Below, in pieces: positions 55,063 to 64,000 of a stretch of 64,000 nt of DNA; the stretch's first letter is position 1; every line of letters starts with the position of its first letter. A program made the translations under genes and the position numbers. The notes beneath the pieces were generated by a model, which did not search any database, was not told where the DNA came from, and saw only the letters and a program-made list of their open reading frames with translations. Origin of the DNA: Akebia trifoliata (taxonomy: Eukaryota; Streptophyta; Magnoliopsida; Ranunculales; Lardizabalaceae); contig CM030711.1 of the NCBI GenBank assembly GCA_017979445.1, positions 7,471,221 to 7,535,220 of the forward strand. The letters are read 5' to 3'.

Positions 55063-55465
55063 TGGGGGTGGTTCAAGGGCCATATGTAAAAACAAATGAA
55101 AAAACAATGATTTTTCAAAATGTGGGTTAGAGATTTTGGATTAAGCTGATTTTTGCAAAAATGGCCACTATGATGAGAAGATCATCCTCACAAAAAAACC
55201 AGTTCAATCAGAAACTTCTAAATCCATCAAAAGTGATTTACAAATTATTGATAAAAATTAATAAAAAAATCGACAGTCCACATTCTAAATCACTTTTAAT
55301 GGGGTTAGAAGTTTCAGATTGGACTGATTTTTTTTTCCGGATGATCTTCCCATCATAGAGATCATCCTCACAAAAAATCAGCTCAATCCAAAATTTCTAA
55401 CTCATATTTTGTAAATTTATTAATGTTACATTATTTTTTACATATGTTTTATCATATGTCCCTTT
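55063..55465. mobile_element. palindromic (TA)n-flanked element, copy P6
   Basis: Left GGGCCATATGTAAAAACA and right complement ACATATGTTTTATCATATGTCCC. The core words GGATGATCTTCCCATCATAG and GAGATCATCCTCACAAAAAA are shared with the other copies. This is the most diverged member. Confidence 0.75.
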
Positions 55466-55477
55466 ATATATATATAT

Positions 55478-55843
55478 GGGTCCCGTTTAACAACAAACAT
55501 TTTGACAAACATTTTGGCAAAATAGTTTTCAAAACATGGGTTGAAGGTTTTGGAATGGGCTGATTTTTAGTGAGGATGATCTCTATGGTGAGGAGATCAT
55601 CCTCACCAAAAATCAGCTCATTCCAAAACTTCTAGCCCCAGTTTACAAGTTGAAAAATTGTGGACCGTCAATTTTTTGTAAACCATTTTTGATGGGGTTA
55701 GAAGTTTTGGAATGGGCTGATTTTTGGTGATGATGATCTCCTCACCGTAGAGATCATCCTCACCAAAAATCAGCCCATTCTAAGATCTCTAACCCATGTT
55801 TTGAAAAATGTTTTGCTAAAATGTTTGTTGCTGAACATTTCCC
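55478..55843. mobile_element. palindromic (TA)n-flanked element, copy P7
   Basis: Left GGGTCCCGTTTAACAACAAA with CATTTTGGCAAAATAG; right TTTTGCTAAAATGTTTGTTG with CTGAACATTTCCC. The core is as in P3, with two inverted halves. It is the closest relative of P2 (28.5 kb). Confidence 0.85.
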
Positions 55844-55858
55844 TATATATACATATAT

Positions 55859-55989
55859 ATGGGTGGGGTTCCGTAGGCACATAAAACTACTCATAAAGCT
55901 ACAACATTTTTGTCTTATATGGGTGGCGTTCCTAAGACTCACATTGCGACTCACATCGCGACTCACCATTTCAGCCGTTCGATATTAGT
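55859..55989. mobile_element. end fragment of a related palindromic element and adjoining repeat
   Basis: GGGTGGGGTTCCGTAGGCAC, TAAAGCTACAACATTTTTGTC is the complement of the P1 end at 3925-3975. After the second GGGTGGCGTTCC the sequence GACTCACATTGCGACTCACA is a different short repeat. Confidence 0.6.
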
Positions 55990-56714
55990 TAAATCTACGG
56001 TCCAGATCGGATGTCATTTTAAAAACATTTGCAAAATAACGTTTTTTTGCATATTTGGAAGCACCTCCCCGTAAATCATAAATCAGATTTTGAAAACAAA
56101 ACTTCGTCTTCTTCGTCTTCTACCCTCTGCATTCAGAACTTCAACTCCTCTTCTGAACTCTCATCTGATTCATTGTCTTCCTCTTCTTCTCACTTCGATA
56201 CGAGCAAGATCCGAAGACGATCTGTCATCTCTTCGATTCCTTACTCGTTATTTGCGTTCGACTTCCTCTCTGCGTTCGACGACACACAGACCAACAGATC
56301 TGAGTTCGGACGACAACCATTGCGTTTCTGACATCGTTTGCGACGGCACCGACGAACCATTCGACTTCGTCTTCACTCTCTCTCTCTCTCAAAGGTAAGA
56401 AATCACAAACCCTTCTAACCTTTTTTTTTTTTTTTTTAATTTCATGTTTTCTTTGCTGAGTTTCTTGCAATCAATCTCCATTTTAGTGTGTTGTTGGGTA
56501 GGAAACGTTCTATTTTAAATTTCATTATGTCTTTGTCGATTTCAACCATCAAGAACCTCAACTCAAACAATGATTCATCATAGTATTTAGCACTGCAGGG
56601 AGAGCCAGCAGAGAAGTGAGTTTGGGGGTTTGGTTAGGTTTGTGGGTTCCAGGTGAAGGTATAGATGAGAACGAAAAACAGTGAAATGGGAAAAATGGGG
56701 TTTCGTCAATTTTA
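55990..56714 (+). other. possible transcribed leader with a splice donor
   Basis: 56090-56394 is rich in CTTCGTCTTC and CGACGA words, unlike the surrounding AT-rich DNA, and ends CTCTCAAAG followed by GTAAGAAAT (56395), a strong plant donor. Two overlapping frames cross it, but neither is recognised. It may be the first exon of a gene continuing into the left arm of the inverted repeat, or of the gene from which the arm derives. A poly-T run lies at 56422-56437. Confidence 0.35.
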
Positions 56715-56969
56715 ATAGAGAGATGGGATCAGAAACCATGTCCTTTATGAAGTATTGAAACACCTCAGGTTTTGTCCCTAGTTTAACCATAAAAATTACA
56801 CATTTCATATTTTGAAAAAAGATTTAGATCTGATGTTCAGTAATGTTAAGAAGAAAAGAAAAAAGAGTAGGAATGATTGGGTAGATGTTTAAGGAATTGT
56901 AGTTTGTTGCTGTTTGTTCTGGTAAAATTTTTAGAGGGACATTTGATCCCCATCTTTGCATATTTTCAG

Positions 56970-57119
56970 ATTGCCCGTTCTAACACGGCACTTAGTGTGA
57001 AGGCCGTGTTAGAAGACATTCCTAACCATGTAAAGGCCACTATAGGGGGTATGTCACAAGAGGATCCTCGACTACAATCTCTTCAAAATGATTGCCTGAC
57101 TCATGAACCTAAATGTTAA
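56970..57119 (+). CDS. exon-like block in left arm, unrecognised
   Basis: An acceptor (TATTTTCAG) is followed by IARSNTALSVKAVLEDIPNH, VKATIGGMSQEDPRLQ and SLQNDCLTHEPKC, 49 residues to TAA. The peptide looks like genuine protein sequence and is repeated in the right arm at 63566-63715 (with NTTL for NTAL). I do not recognise the family. No start codon context is visible, so it would be an internal exon or a captured fragment. Confidence 0.4.
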   Translation: MARSNTALSVKAVLEDIPNHVKATIGGMSQEDPRLQSLQNDCLTHEPKC

Positions 57120-57659
57120 GCTTGGTTCAACAGAACGAGGGTTGAAATCCCTATCAAACTCTTGTAGAATGGTAATTTAGTCACCAAGGTCTTATTAGCG
57201 GTCTCTACGTTCAATTGTTTGCTAGGTATTGATATTTGATCTTTTATGTTTATTATTTTGTTTATAAGGATTGGTGAGAGTTGGTTCTCTTGTTGTTGGA
57301 TTTTGAATTATGGGCTTTGTCAGTGCTTTTGAGTTTCTATATTATTGAATTTGTATCATTTTCTATTGAGTTTTTGAATTATTAGCTTTTTCTAATTCGT
57401 TATTTCATTGAACGTGGATCATTGAATATGCATTGGTATGATTGAAGATTTTCGTTTTCTTTGACTACAGGATTTAGATTTTAATTTTATTGTATCGGAA
57501 TGCGGGTTAATGAATTTGAGTTGAGGAATTCTTAATTTATATTAATTTATTCTGTTTATGATTAGTGTAGTTCAGAGAAATTTATAGCATTTCTTTGGTT
57601 TGGCTTTCCATCAGTTCCTCTCTTTTATTCATCCAAGTTATATATATATACTTATCGTG

Positions 57660-57825
57660 GGTGCCCCCTCCCCCTCTGGGTGAGACTAATCCTACGGTCA
57701 CACGCACAGCCCCCTTGGAAATTCCTACGTGCAACGGATTGAGTAGAGTTGTCTCTGTCGATAATCCATCCAATTCAGTTTCAAAGCATATGTTCATTTC
57801 CCAGAAAAATAGTGATGTCTTCTAG
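57660..57825 (+). CDS. second exon-like block in left arm, unrecognised
   Basis: The frame reads VPPPPLGETNPTVTRTAPLE, IPTCNGLSRVVSVDNPSNSV and SKHMFISQKNSDVF to TAG at 57823-57825. The mirrored copy in the right arm (62862 to about 63027, minus strand) gives the same residues. Conservation of the frame between arms may only reflect their recent origin. The family is unrecognised. Confidence 0.4.
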
Positions 57826-59022
57826 TTGAATCCTTCCTACATTTCTAATACTTAATTTAATTTCAAACTATATGTTTATAGACTTGTAAAACAACACAGA
57901 CATCAATGGAACTTGGCAACGATCACCACTATCGGTATCGGACACTAATATTAAGTTCAAACGCTGTGATCCAAACAATCCCAAATGTTATATACAGTCT
58001 ACGCCATTTATTAAGAGATATTAATAAAATAAAATAAAATTTCCATCTAAGTGTAAGTTGATAAATGTGAAAATCAAATCATATGAGCACTATGTAAATA
58101 ATAGCTGAAACAGGATATTTGGTAAAAGAAGATTTGGTTCAATCAGAATGCCTATGTGCTCAACGAATGTGCAAAACAGGTATTAACCCGTCCAAAATTT
58201 CATACAATGGAATAATGTAATAGTTGTTGTATTCCCATGATGAATATACAATGGAATAATGTAATAGTTGTTGCGCGTATCTGGGATATATTGTTGCATT
58301 CACTTCCCCAATTTATTTATTGTGAACTTTTGATCAAATGGAACAATTTGGGTAGTTATCCATGCAGTTCTCTTCTCATGTTGGGTTTGATTAGCCTGGA
58401 TTTACACAATCTTTTGGGTTGTAAATGTAGCTTGGTACTCTGCCAAGATATTATCTCAATAATAGACTTAACATTGAAAATAACTGATACATGCATTTTT
58501 TTTCCCTTCTCTTGTATCGGGGCTACCTCGCCCTCCATTTCTTGGTTTTCATAAGTGTATAAACACTCCATTATATCTGGATATCCTTCTTTATATATGC
58601 CATACCTTCTCACAAAGAGGCCACCATTGATCATTTGCCTTATCCCTTACCCATACAACAACTCTTGGAATCTGGGTTGAGAAGGAACCTTCATTATGGG
58701 TATTTTAGCAACACTTGACTTGGTACAGTCATTAATCAATTTGGACTCATAGGCTTTGAAGTGAAACCACTCTAGGAAATTCAATCTTTTCCTAGCACAG
58801 GCATCTCAACACTTCTGACTTTCCTCCTTTTCTTGTGAGACACATGGAAAACTGCTATTAAATGCACACATATGTATACAACTCTATATCTTCTATTTAT
58901 TTATACCAAAAATTGACTTAGTTATTTACCATGGTTGCTTATGTATGTTTATGTTGGTTTTCTAATCATTGCAATTGATTAAGACATCAATGATGAATTA
59001 CTTTAATCCCCAATTGGTTTAG

Positions 59023-59202
<180 letters not shown>

Positions 59203-59224
59203 TAGATGTTGGGATGATGATGGT

Positions 59225-59485
59225 ATGTTGGCAAGTTTACAATTTAACAAAGTGCTGATTTTCTGTTGGTTGGTAATATTAAAACTGTTGAAATTGTTCT
59301 CTGATGCTTTCACTATGGATAATGTGTTATGTCAGCTTGTGCGTTTCGGACTCTTGAGAACCATTTTTCTTTTTTGGGTGCATGGTACTTTTTTGCTCAA
59401 TCACAACAAGGAACGTTACCTTGTTGGGGTTAAGGGGAACCTAGAAGTAAACGACGAACATAGATACAGATGTCGTTGTAGTTGA
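59225..59485 (+). other. open frame, unrecognised
   Basis: An 86-codon frame (internal words FSDAFTMDNVLCQLVRFGLL, NHNKERYLVGVKGNLEVND) directly downstream of the tubulin fragment. It begins at a TTG/ATG-poor region, and no family is recognised. It may be another captured piece or chance. Confidence 0.2.
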
Positions 59486-59595
59486 GGTTCGAGAGACAAA
59501 CCGATTGCATGCTAGGTACTGTAATGAGATTGTTGTTAGGAGTAGAAACTTTTCTATTGAAATGTTTTGATACTTAACCATGAAATTCATTTCAG

Positions 59596-59657
59596 GAAAA
59601 ATTGGGTATGGCATAGTCAGTGAAGCTCTAGCTTACAAGTTACCGTTTGTGTTTGTG
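59596..59657 (+). pseudogene. L-arabinokinase (ARA1-type) exon fragment
   Basis: After an acceptor (TTTCAG) the frame reads GKIGYGIVSEALAYKLPFVF V. This matches the conserved GKIGYGTVSEALAYKLPFVF segment of the glycosyltransferase-like half of plant L-arabinokinase, the enzyme that phosphorylates free L-arabinose. Beyond it, where the family has RRDYFNEEPF, the sequence departs (CACVSNVCILN). It is a short captured exon start, in plus orientation like its left neighbour. Confidence 0.8.
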
Positions 59658-59992
59658 TGTGCTTGTGTCTCCAACGTTTGCATTCTGAATTATATAAGAT
59701 ACAAGAGGTAAAAGTCCATCACTTATAAATTTGCTTATGATTTCATCGTCTACAACTAGAACACATCATACCACTTTACAATAATTCCCATTTTACTTCA
59801 TATTCGAAGTTTGACAGATTGTAGACATCGAGGATTTAGTAGCAATTTCCAAAATTTATAAATGTGTTGTTTTTAGATTATGTTCCCTTTGATCTGCTGT
59901 TTGGAGTTTGACTGTCTTCATTAGTGATGGACTGACTTCATTCTGACTCCTTCCAAAATATGATTGCATGCCTTCATGTTGATAACTTGCAG

Positions 59993-60107
59993 AAAAGTTG
60001 CAGATAGGCCACGGGATCCTGCTAAGTTGAGTGAGATTGCTGATGTTGTAGCAGCACTTTCTATTCCAGTTATAGTAAATGGTGATGAAGATTTGCTATG
60101 GCCTTGA
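59993..60107 (+). pseudogene. tRNA-dihydrouridine synthase (DUS2-type) exon fragment
   Basis: An acceptor (AACTTGCAG) is followed by KVADRPRDPAKLSEIADVVA and ALSIPVIVNGD, then EDLLWP and a TGA. The first 31 residues match the conserved segment of the flavoenzyme that reduces uridine 20 in tRNA (family: KVADRPRDPAKWSEIADVVA, SIPVIANGDV). Trp is Leu and Ala is Val here, and homology ends after NGD. The fragment keeps its own splice acceptor, so it came from genomic DNA. Confidence 0.88.
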
Positions 60108-61407
60108 TGGGAAAGGTCACAAACTGTTTCCAGCCTTATGACAACTCTCTAGGTTGTACGTTGTATATTAATGAATGAGCAGTAACCAACTATAAAACAA
60201 TACTTATGTTGGTAATGTAAATAGGATAAGAGATGATGTTGCTGGCCATTAGCAACACTTATGTTGGTTATATTGTTCATTTTTTTTTTTGCATTCCTAT
60301 AGTTTGTTTTGAATCTGTAAAATAAGGAAAGTGGTTGCTTATTTTTCCATTGTGAACTATTCTCTATAATTTAAGTTTTGGGAAGTTTTGGATTTTTGTA
60401 CTTCTTATTTTCTCATTAATTAGTCATGTGGTTATAGTTTTGTTCAGTTTTTGTATTTGCTCGAGATTCAGTTCAAGTTGAAGAGTGCAATACATCTTTT
60501 GTTCCAACTCTCTCAGTGTTCTCTTGAGTTTAAAGAGTATTATTAAGTATTCCTTATTTATTTCAATAAGTACTGTTATTAAGGATTCTCTAAATCACTT
60601 ATGAGAAGATTTACTCAAGTATCATCACGCCTCAAATAAAGAAGCAAAGTCCGTGACATTGGATTCTACATTGTTAACACCCTCAGAGATGTATTTCCCC
60701 CAAAACCACTAAGAGAAAAAGAATGGATAGATATTGCCTATAGTGTATGAGCACTATGTTTTATTGTGAAGGAGACTGAACCCAAAGTGATTCTTAATGT
60801 GGTAAGCGATTGTGATGTTTTAGTGGATTAATGATTCAACTTACATACGTTATTAGGACACTACTAATTGGGTGACAGGAATCTGTTCTGATACTTTGAT
60901 GTAAGTGTGAATGTCGCATTTGGACTATATTGGTCCTATATCCTTACTTATTTGGCCATCCTTGTTAATGGTTTTTCTATTAGCTTTTCCTATGAATGTG
61001 GTAAGCGATTATCAATGTTTCTGCTAATATGGGCTTGAGGTGGCTGTCACATGTCAGGCACTTTGCATGAAAAGGCTGCATTGGAACTTTTTATAAATTT
61101 TTATCTAAGATTTTTAGATTTTATTGTTTTAATTATTTTTAGTGAAGCATTATGGAACAAAGAAGCATGGCAGAACTGTTGTCATTGTTTGATTTGTTTA
61201 AAGATGTACTAATTCATGGTGACAAGAGGCAATGGCAATGCAAGTTGTTTTGAAAATTGAATTTGGAACTAGCTTCAACTTGCATAGTTTGAAGCCTTTG
61301 CACAATTTGCTTTTGTTTTTGATAAAGTCATTATTCTGTTTTACATCTTGTTTCAAGTGTTTTGGATTTGTTGGGTGGGTTCAATTCACAAAAGGCCTGA
61401 GTTTATG

Positions 61408-61669
61408 TTAAAAAATTATTGAAATACTTAGTTTTCTTAACCAAGCATGATTGGTCTTCAATAGAATATCCCCTTTTATTATTGTACCATTCTCATCAAC
61501 AACATCATAGGTTAAGGTATAACCCTTTGAGCAATGGATTTCCATCCCATCATTACAATACTCACAATCTCTACACAAGTTCACATAAGTTCCCATTCCA
61601 ACATGATTACCACTTTTAAAATGTTCAACATTGGAACCAACCTCTTTGACAATTCCAACAATCTCATTG
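61408..61669 (-). pseudogene. CAD-type zinc alcohol dehydrogenase exon fragment
   Basis: The minus strand, after an acceptor (GGATTGCAG, 61670-61671), reads NEIVGIVKEVGSNVEHFKSG, NHVGMGTYVNLCRDCEYCND and GMEIHCSKGYTLTYDVVDEN, then GTIIKG. This is the exon with the GHE motif and the four-cysteine structural zinc loop of cinnamyl-alcohol-dehydrogenase-like proteins. The four Cys are present; the catalytic-zone His of GHE is Asn. A single-base loss after IIKG shifts the frame (the family continues GGYS, which is readable one frame over). The donor and other exons are missing. It is a captured, inactive fragment. Confidence 0.9.
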
Positions 61670-61966
61670 CTGCAATCCAATACATCCTGAATAATTAGTT
61701 AGAATGATTTCAATGGGCATAGCAACCCCATTAACCACAACTAGACCAACATAAACCAATTTTTTTAGCAACAATAAATGGTACAAACTTCACTAACAAT
61801 GATTTGAACTGCACCCAGTATGAGAGTCAACTTATTGGAATGGAACTTTGCGATCTCCTGTTCAAGTACAACTTCATCGAATCAAGGGTAACTGAATAAT
61901 GAGAACATTTGTCAAGTTAGCAGAACTTGTCTATTTTCATGGTGTGGAAGCTTGAATCTCCCGCTT

Positions 61967-62457
61967 TCATGGTGTCTTGGTCTTTGGTGGGGAAGGAAGC
62001 AACTGCACAACATAACAAATTTCATCACCCAAACTCTGCGCTATATAACCAAAGATATAGAAACAAACCGGGATTTTGCCATTACCTAATAACAAGAGAT
62101 CAATGAGCTGACAAATCCAAAGCCTCCTGTTACATGGGGAGTGACTTTCTTAGGTGCTAGTTGAAGCAACCCAATCGCAACCACCAAATCCATACCAGCT
62201 TTTACGAGAGCCAAGGTCCTATCATTTGATTTTTTGAGTTTGTTGCAGTATTGCTCGTTCTACATTCACGAAGGCGGTAAAAAAAGAACCAATCTTTGGA
62301 ATAAAAAATGGAGAAGGAGAAGATATGATAGGGTCACACTCTTAAAACAAGTCTGCACTGTCAAGCTAAACATAATTGATTAGCTATCAATGTTCTTGAG
62401 ATCCTTCTCCAACTTCTTCATTGATGCTGAAAGCCTTCCAAGTTCTGCAAGCTTCAT
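61967..62457 (-). pseudogene. PEX11 3' fragment, three exons with introns
   Basis: The minus-strand pieces in order are: about 62382-62457, AELGRLSASMKKLEKDLKNI D; 62086-62259, after acceptor GAATGTAG, NEQYCNKLKKSNDRTLALVK, AGMDLVVAIGLLQLAPKKVT and PHVTGGFGFVSSLISCY; and 61967-62002, after acceptor TTGTGCAG, LLPSPPKTKTP and a TGA stop. Together they are the C-terminal third of peroxisomal membrane protein 11, which drives peroxisome elongation and division. The last codon of the middle exon is TAG where the family has Gln (CAG), directly before a GTAATG donor. The N-terminal two-thirds are absent. The retained introns show it was copied as DNA, not from mRNA. Confidence 0.9.
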
Positions 62458-62631
62458 ATAGAAAAGAGAGGAACAAAACAGACAGTTCAAGTTGGGGATC
62501 ATATTGTGAATGGGTATTCAATCAAAAGCTAAAACGTTCATTTATTCACAATCCTATGTATAAAATCTTTCTCATTGAAGCTGGAATGTAGATGGTACAA
62601 ACCTCAACCAAGGTGGTACAAGCCGAGCAAA

Positions 62632-64000
62632 TACACTTAGATGGAATTTTTATTTTATTTTATTAATATCTCTTAATAAATGGAGTAGACTGTATATAAC
62701 ATTTGGGATTGTTTGGATCACAGCGTTTGAACTTAATATTAGTGTCCGATACCGATAGTGGTGATCGTTGCCAAGTTCCATTGATGTCTGTGTTGTTTTA
62801 CAAGTCTATAAACATATACTTTGAAATTAAATTAAGTATTAGAAATGTAGGAAGGATTCAACTAGAAGACATCACTATTTTTCTGGGAAATGAACATATG
62901 CTTTGAAACTGAATTGGATGGATTATCGACAGAGACAACTCTACTCAATCCGTTGCACGTAGGAATTTCCAAGGGGGCTGTGCGTGTGACCGTAGGATTA
63001 GTCTCACCCAGAGGGGGAGGGGGCACCCACGATAAGTATATATATATACTTGGATGAATAAAAGAGAGGAACTGATGGAAAGCCAAACCAAAGAAATGCT
63101 ATAAATTTCTCTGAACTACACTAATCATAAACAGAATAAATTAATATAAATTAAGAATTCCTCAACTCAAATTCATTAACCCGCATTCCGATACAATAAA
63201 ATTAAAATCTAAATCCTGAAGTCAAAGAAAACGAAAATCTTCAATCATACCAATGCATATTCAATGATCCACGTTCAATGAAATAACAAATTAGAAAAAG
63301 CTAATAATTCAAAAACTCAATAGAAAATTATACAAATTCAATAATATAGAAACTCAAAAGCACTGACAAAGCCCATAATTCAAAATCCAACAACAAGAGA
63401 ACCAACTCTCACCAATCCTTATAAACAAAATAATAAACATAAAAGATCAAATATCAATACCTAGCAAACAATTGAACGTAGAGACCGCTAATAAGACCTT
63501 GGTGACTAATTACCATTCTACAAGAGTTTGATAGGGATTTCAACCCTCGTTCTGTTGAACCAAGCTTAACATTTAGGTTCATGAGTCAGGCAATCATTTT
63601 GAAGAGATTGTAGTCGAGGATCCTCTTGTGACATACCCCCTATAGTGGCCTTTACATGGTTAGGAATGTCTTCTAACACGGCCTTCACACTAAGTGTCGT
63701 GTTAGAACGGGCAATCTGAAAATATGCAAAGATGGGGATCAAATGTCCCTCTAAAATTTACCAGAACAAACAGCAACAAACTACAATTCCTTAAACATCT
63801 ACCCAATCATTCCTACTCTTTTTTCTTTTCTTCTTAACATTACTGAACATCAGATCTAAATCTTTTTTCAAAATATGAAATGTGTAATTTTTATGGTTAA
63901 ACTAGGGACAAAGCCTGAGGTGTTTCAATACTTCATAAAATTGACAATAAATTTTTATGGTTAAACTAGGGACATGGTTTCTGATCCCATCTCTCTATTA
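62632..64000 (-). repeat. right arm of the large inverted repeat (cut by window end)
   Basis: Reverse complement of 56715-58055 with few differences. Near 63906-63974 it carries a partial internal duplication (TTTTATGGTTAAACTAGGGA occurs twice, around an ATTGACAATAAA piece) absent from the left arm. The exon-like blocks are at 63566-63715 and 62862 to about 63027. It continues beyond 64000. Confidence 0.95.

Larger units (their letters stand above)
56715..58055 (+). repeat. left arm of a large inverted repeat
   Basis: From AATAGAGAGATGGGATCAGA to TTCCATCTAAGTGTA the sequence is the near-identical reverse complement of 62632-64000. It contains exon-like blocks at 56970-57119 and about 57660-57825. 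The outer end may extend further left, because the right arm is cut by the window edge. Confidence 0.95.

Noticed and set aside
56029..56398. Two overlapping Ser/Leu/Arg-rich plus-strand frames
   Set aside because: They are shifted readings of one CT-rich leader-like block, and neither has family similarity. It is kept only as a possible non-coding exon.
58237..58634. Opposing frames of about 100 residues in the inverted-repeat spacer
   Set aside because: They overlap on opposite strands, neither is recognised, and there are no splice signals like those of the neighbouring captured fragments.

Overview
The window is nuclear DNA from a flowering plant, most likely a dicot. The evidence is spliced coding exons of plant families (NAC transcription factors, GIGANTEA, PEX11, L-arabinokinase, cinnamyl-alcohol-dehydrogenase type ADH), a copia retrotransposon primed by plant initiator Met-tRNA, a tRNA-derived SINE and a nuclear copy of plastid rbcL. 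I cannot name the species. Gene density is very low and the sequence is AT-rich. One 100-N gap lies at 4920-5019.

From 4 to 52 kb the window is a decayed tandem array of small NAC-domain genes, all on the minus strand. There are two subtypes. Type Y (coding start MVPFKFSPSDIEL, three exons, about 180 aa) occurs at 18.5-19.7, 22.0-23.0, 40.1-41.7 and 48.5-49.8 kb. Only the first two keep an open frame through all exons, and of those only the 22-23 kb copy keeps the TATA-like upstream region. Type X (MSHYIFSPTDATL, KGKINKEILES) occurs at 4.1, 8.5, 24.7, 32.5-33.7 and 51.8 kb, mostly as exon 1 plus promoter. The array grew by repeated segmental duplication: 7.0-12.3 with 33.0-37.1 kb; 15.6-19.8 with 45.7-49.8 kb; 21.8-25.1 with 48.4-52.2 kb; 20.6-21.5 with 37.5-38.8 kb. 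Because the copies are paralogous, many insertions can be read against an empty or alternative copy.

The insertions include a 5' part of a copia element (13.4-15.6 kb), a plastid rbcL fragment (10.2-10.5 kb), two paralogous hAT-type elements (17.1 and 47.1 kb), a CACTA-type element carrying a decayed GIGANTEA fragment (25.1-26.4 kb), a SINE (28.9 kb), a 5'-truncated LINE (52.2 kb), several MITE families, and a cluster of palindromic elements strung between (TA)n tracts (54.0-55.9 kb).

The right end is different. From 56.7 kb to the window edge there is a large inverted repeat with arms of at least 1.34 kb and a 4.6 kb spacer. The spacer holds short pieces of at least five unrelated host genes: beta-tubulin, L-arabinokinase, tRNA-dihydrouridine synthase, a CAD-type dehydrogenase and PEX11. 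PEX11 keeps its introns. This looks like a composite gene-capturing element or a foldback structure.

I found no convincing tRNA or rRNA gene, CRISPR array or bacterial feature. All homology calls come from recognising family motifs by eye; no database search was run.
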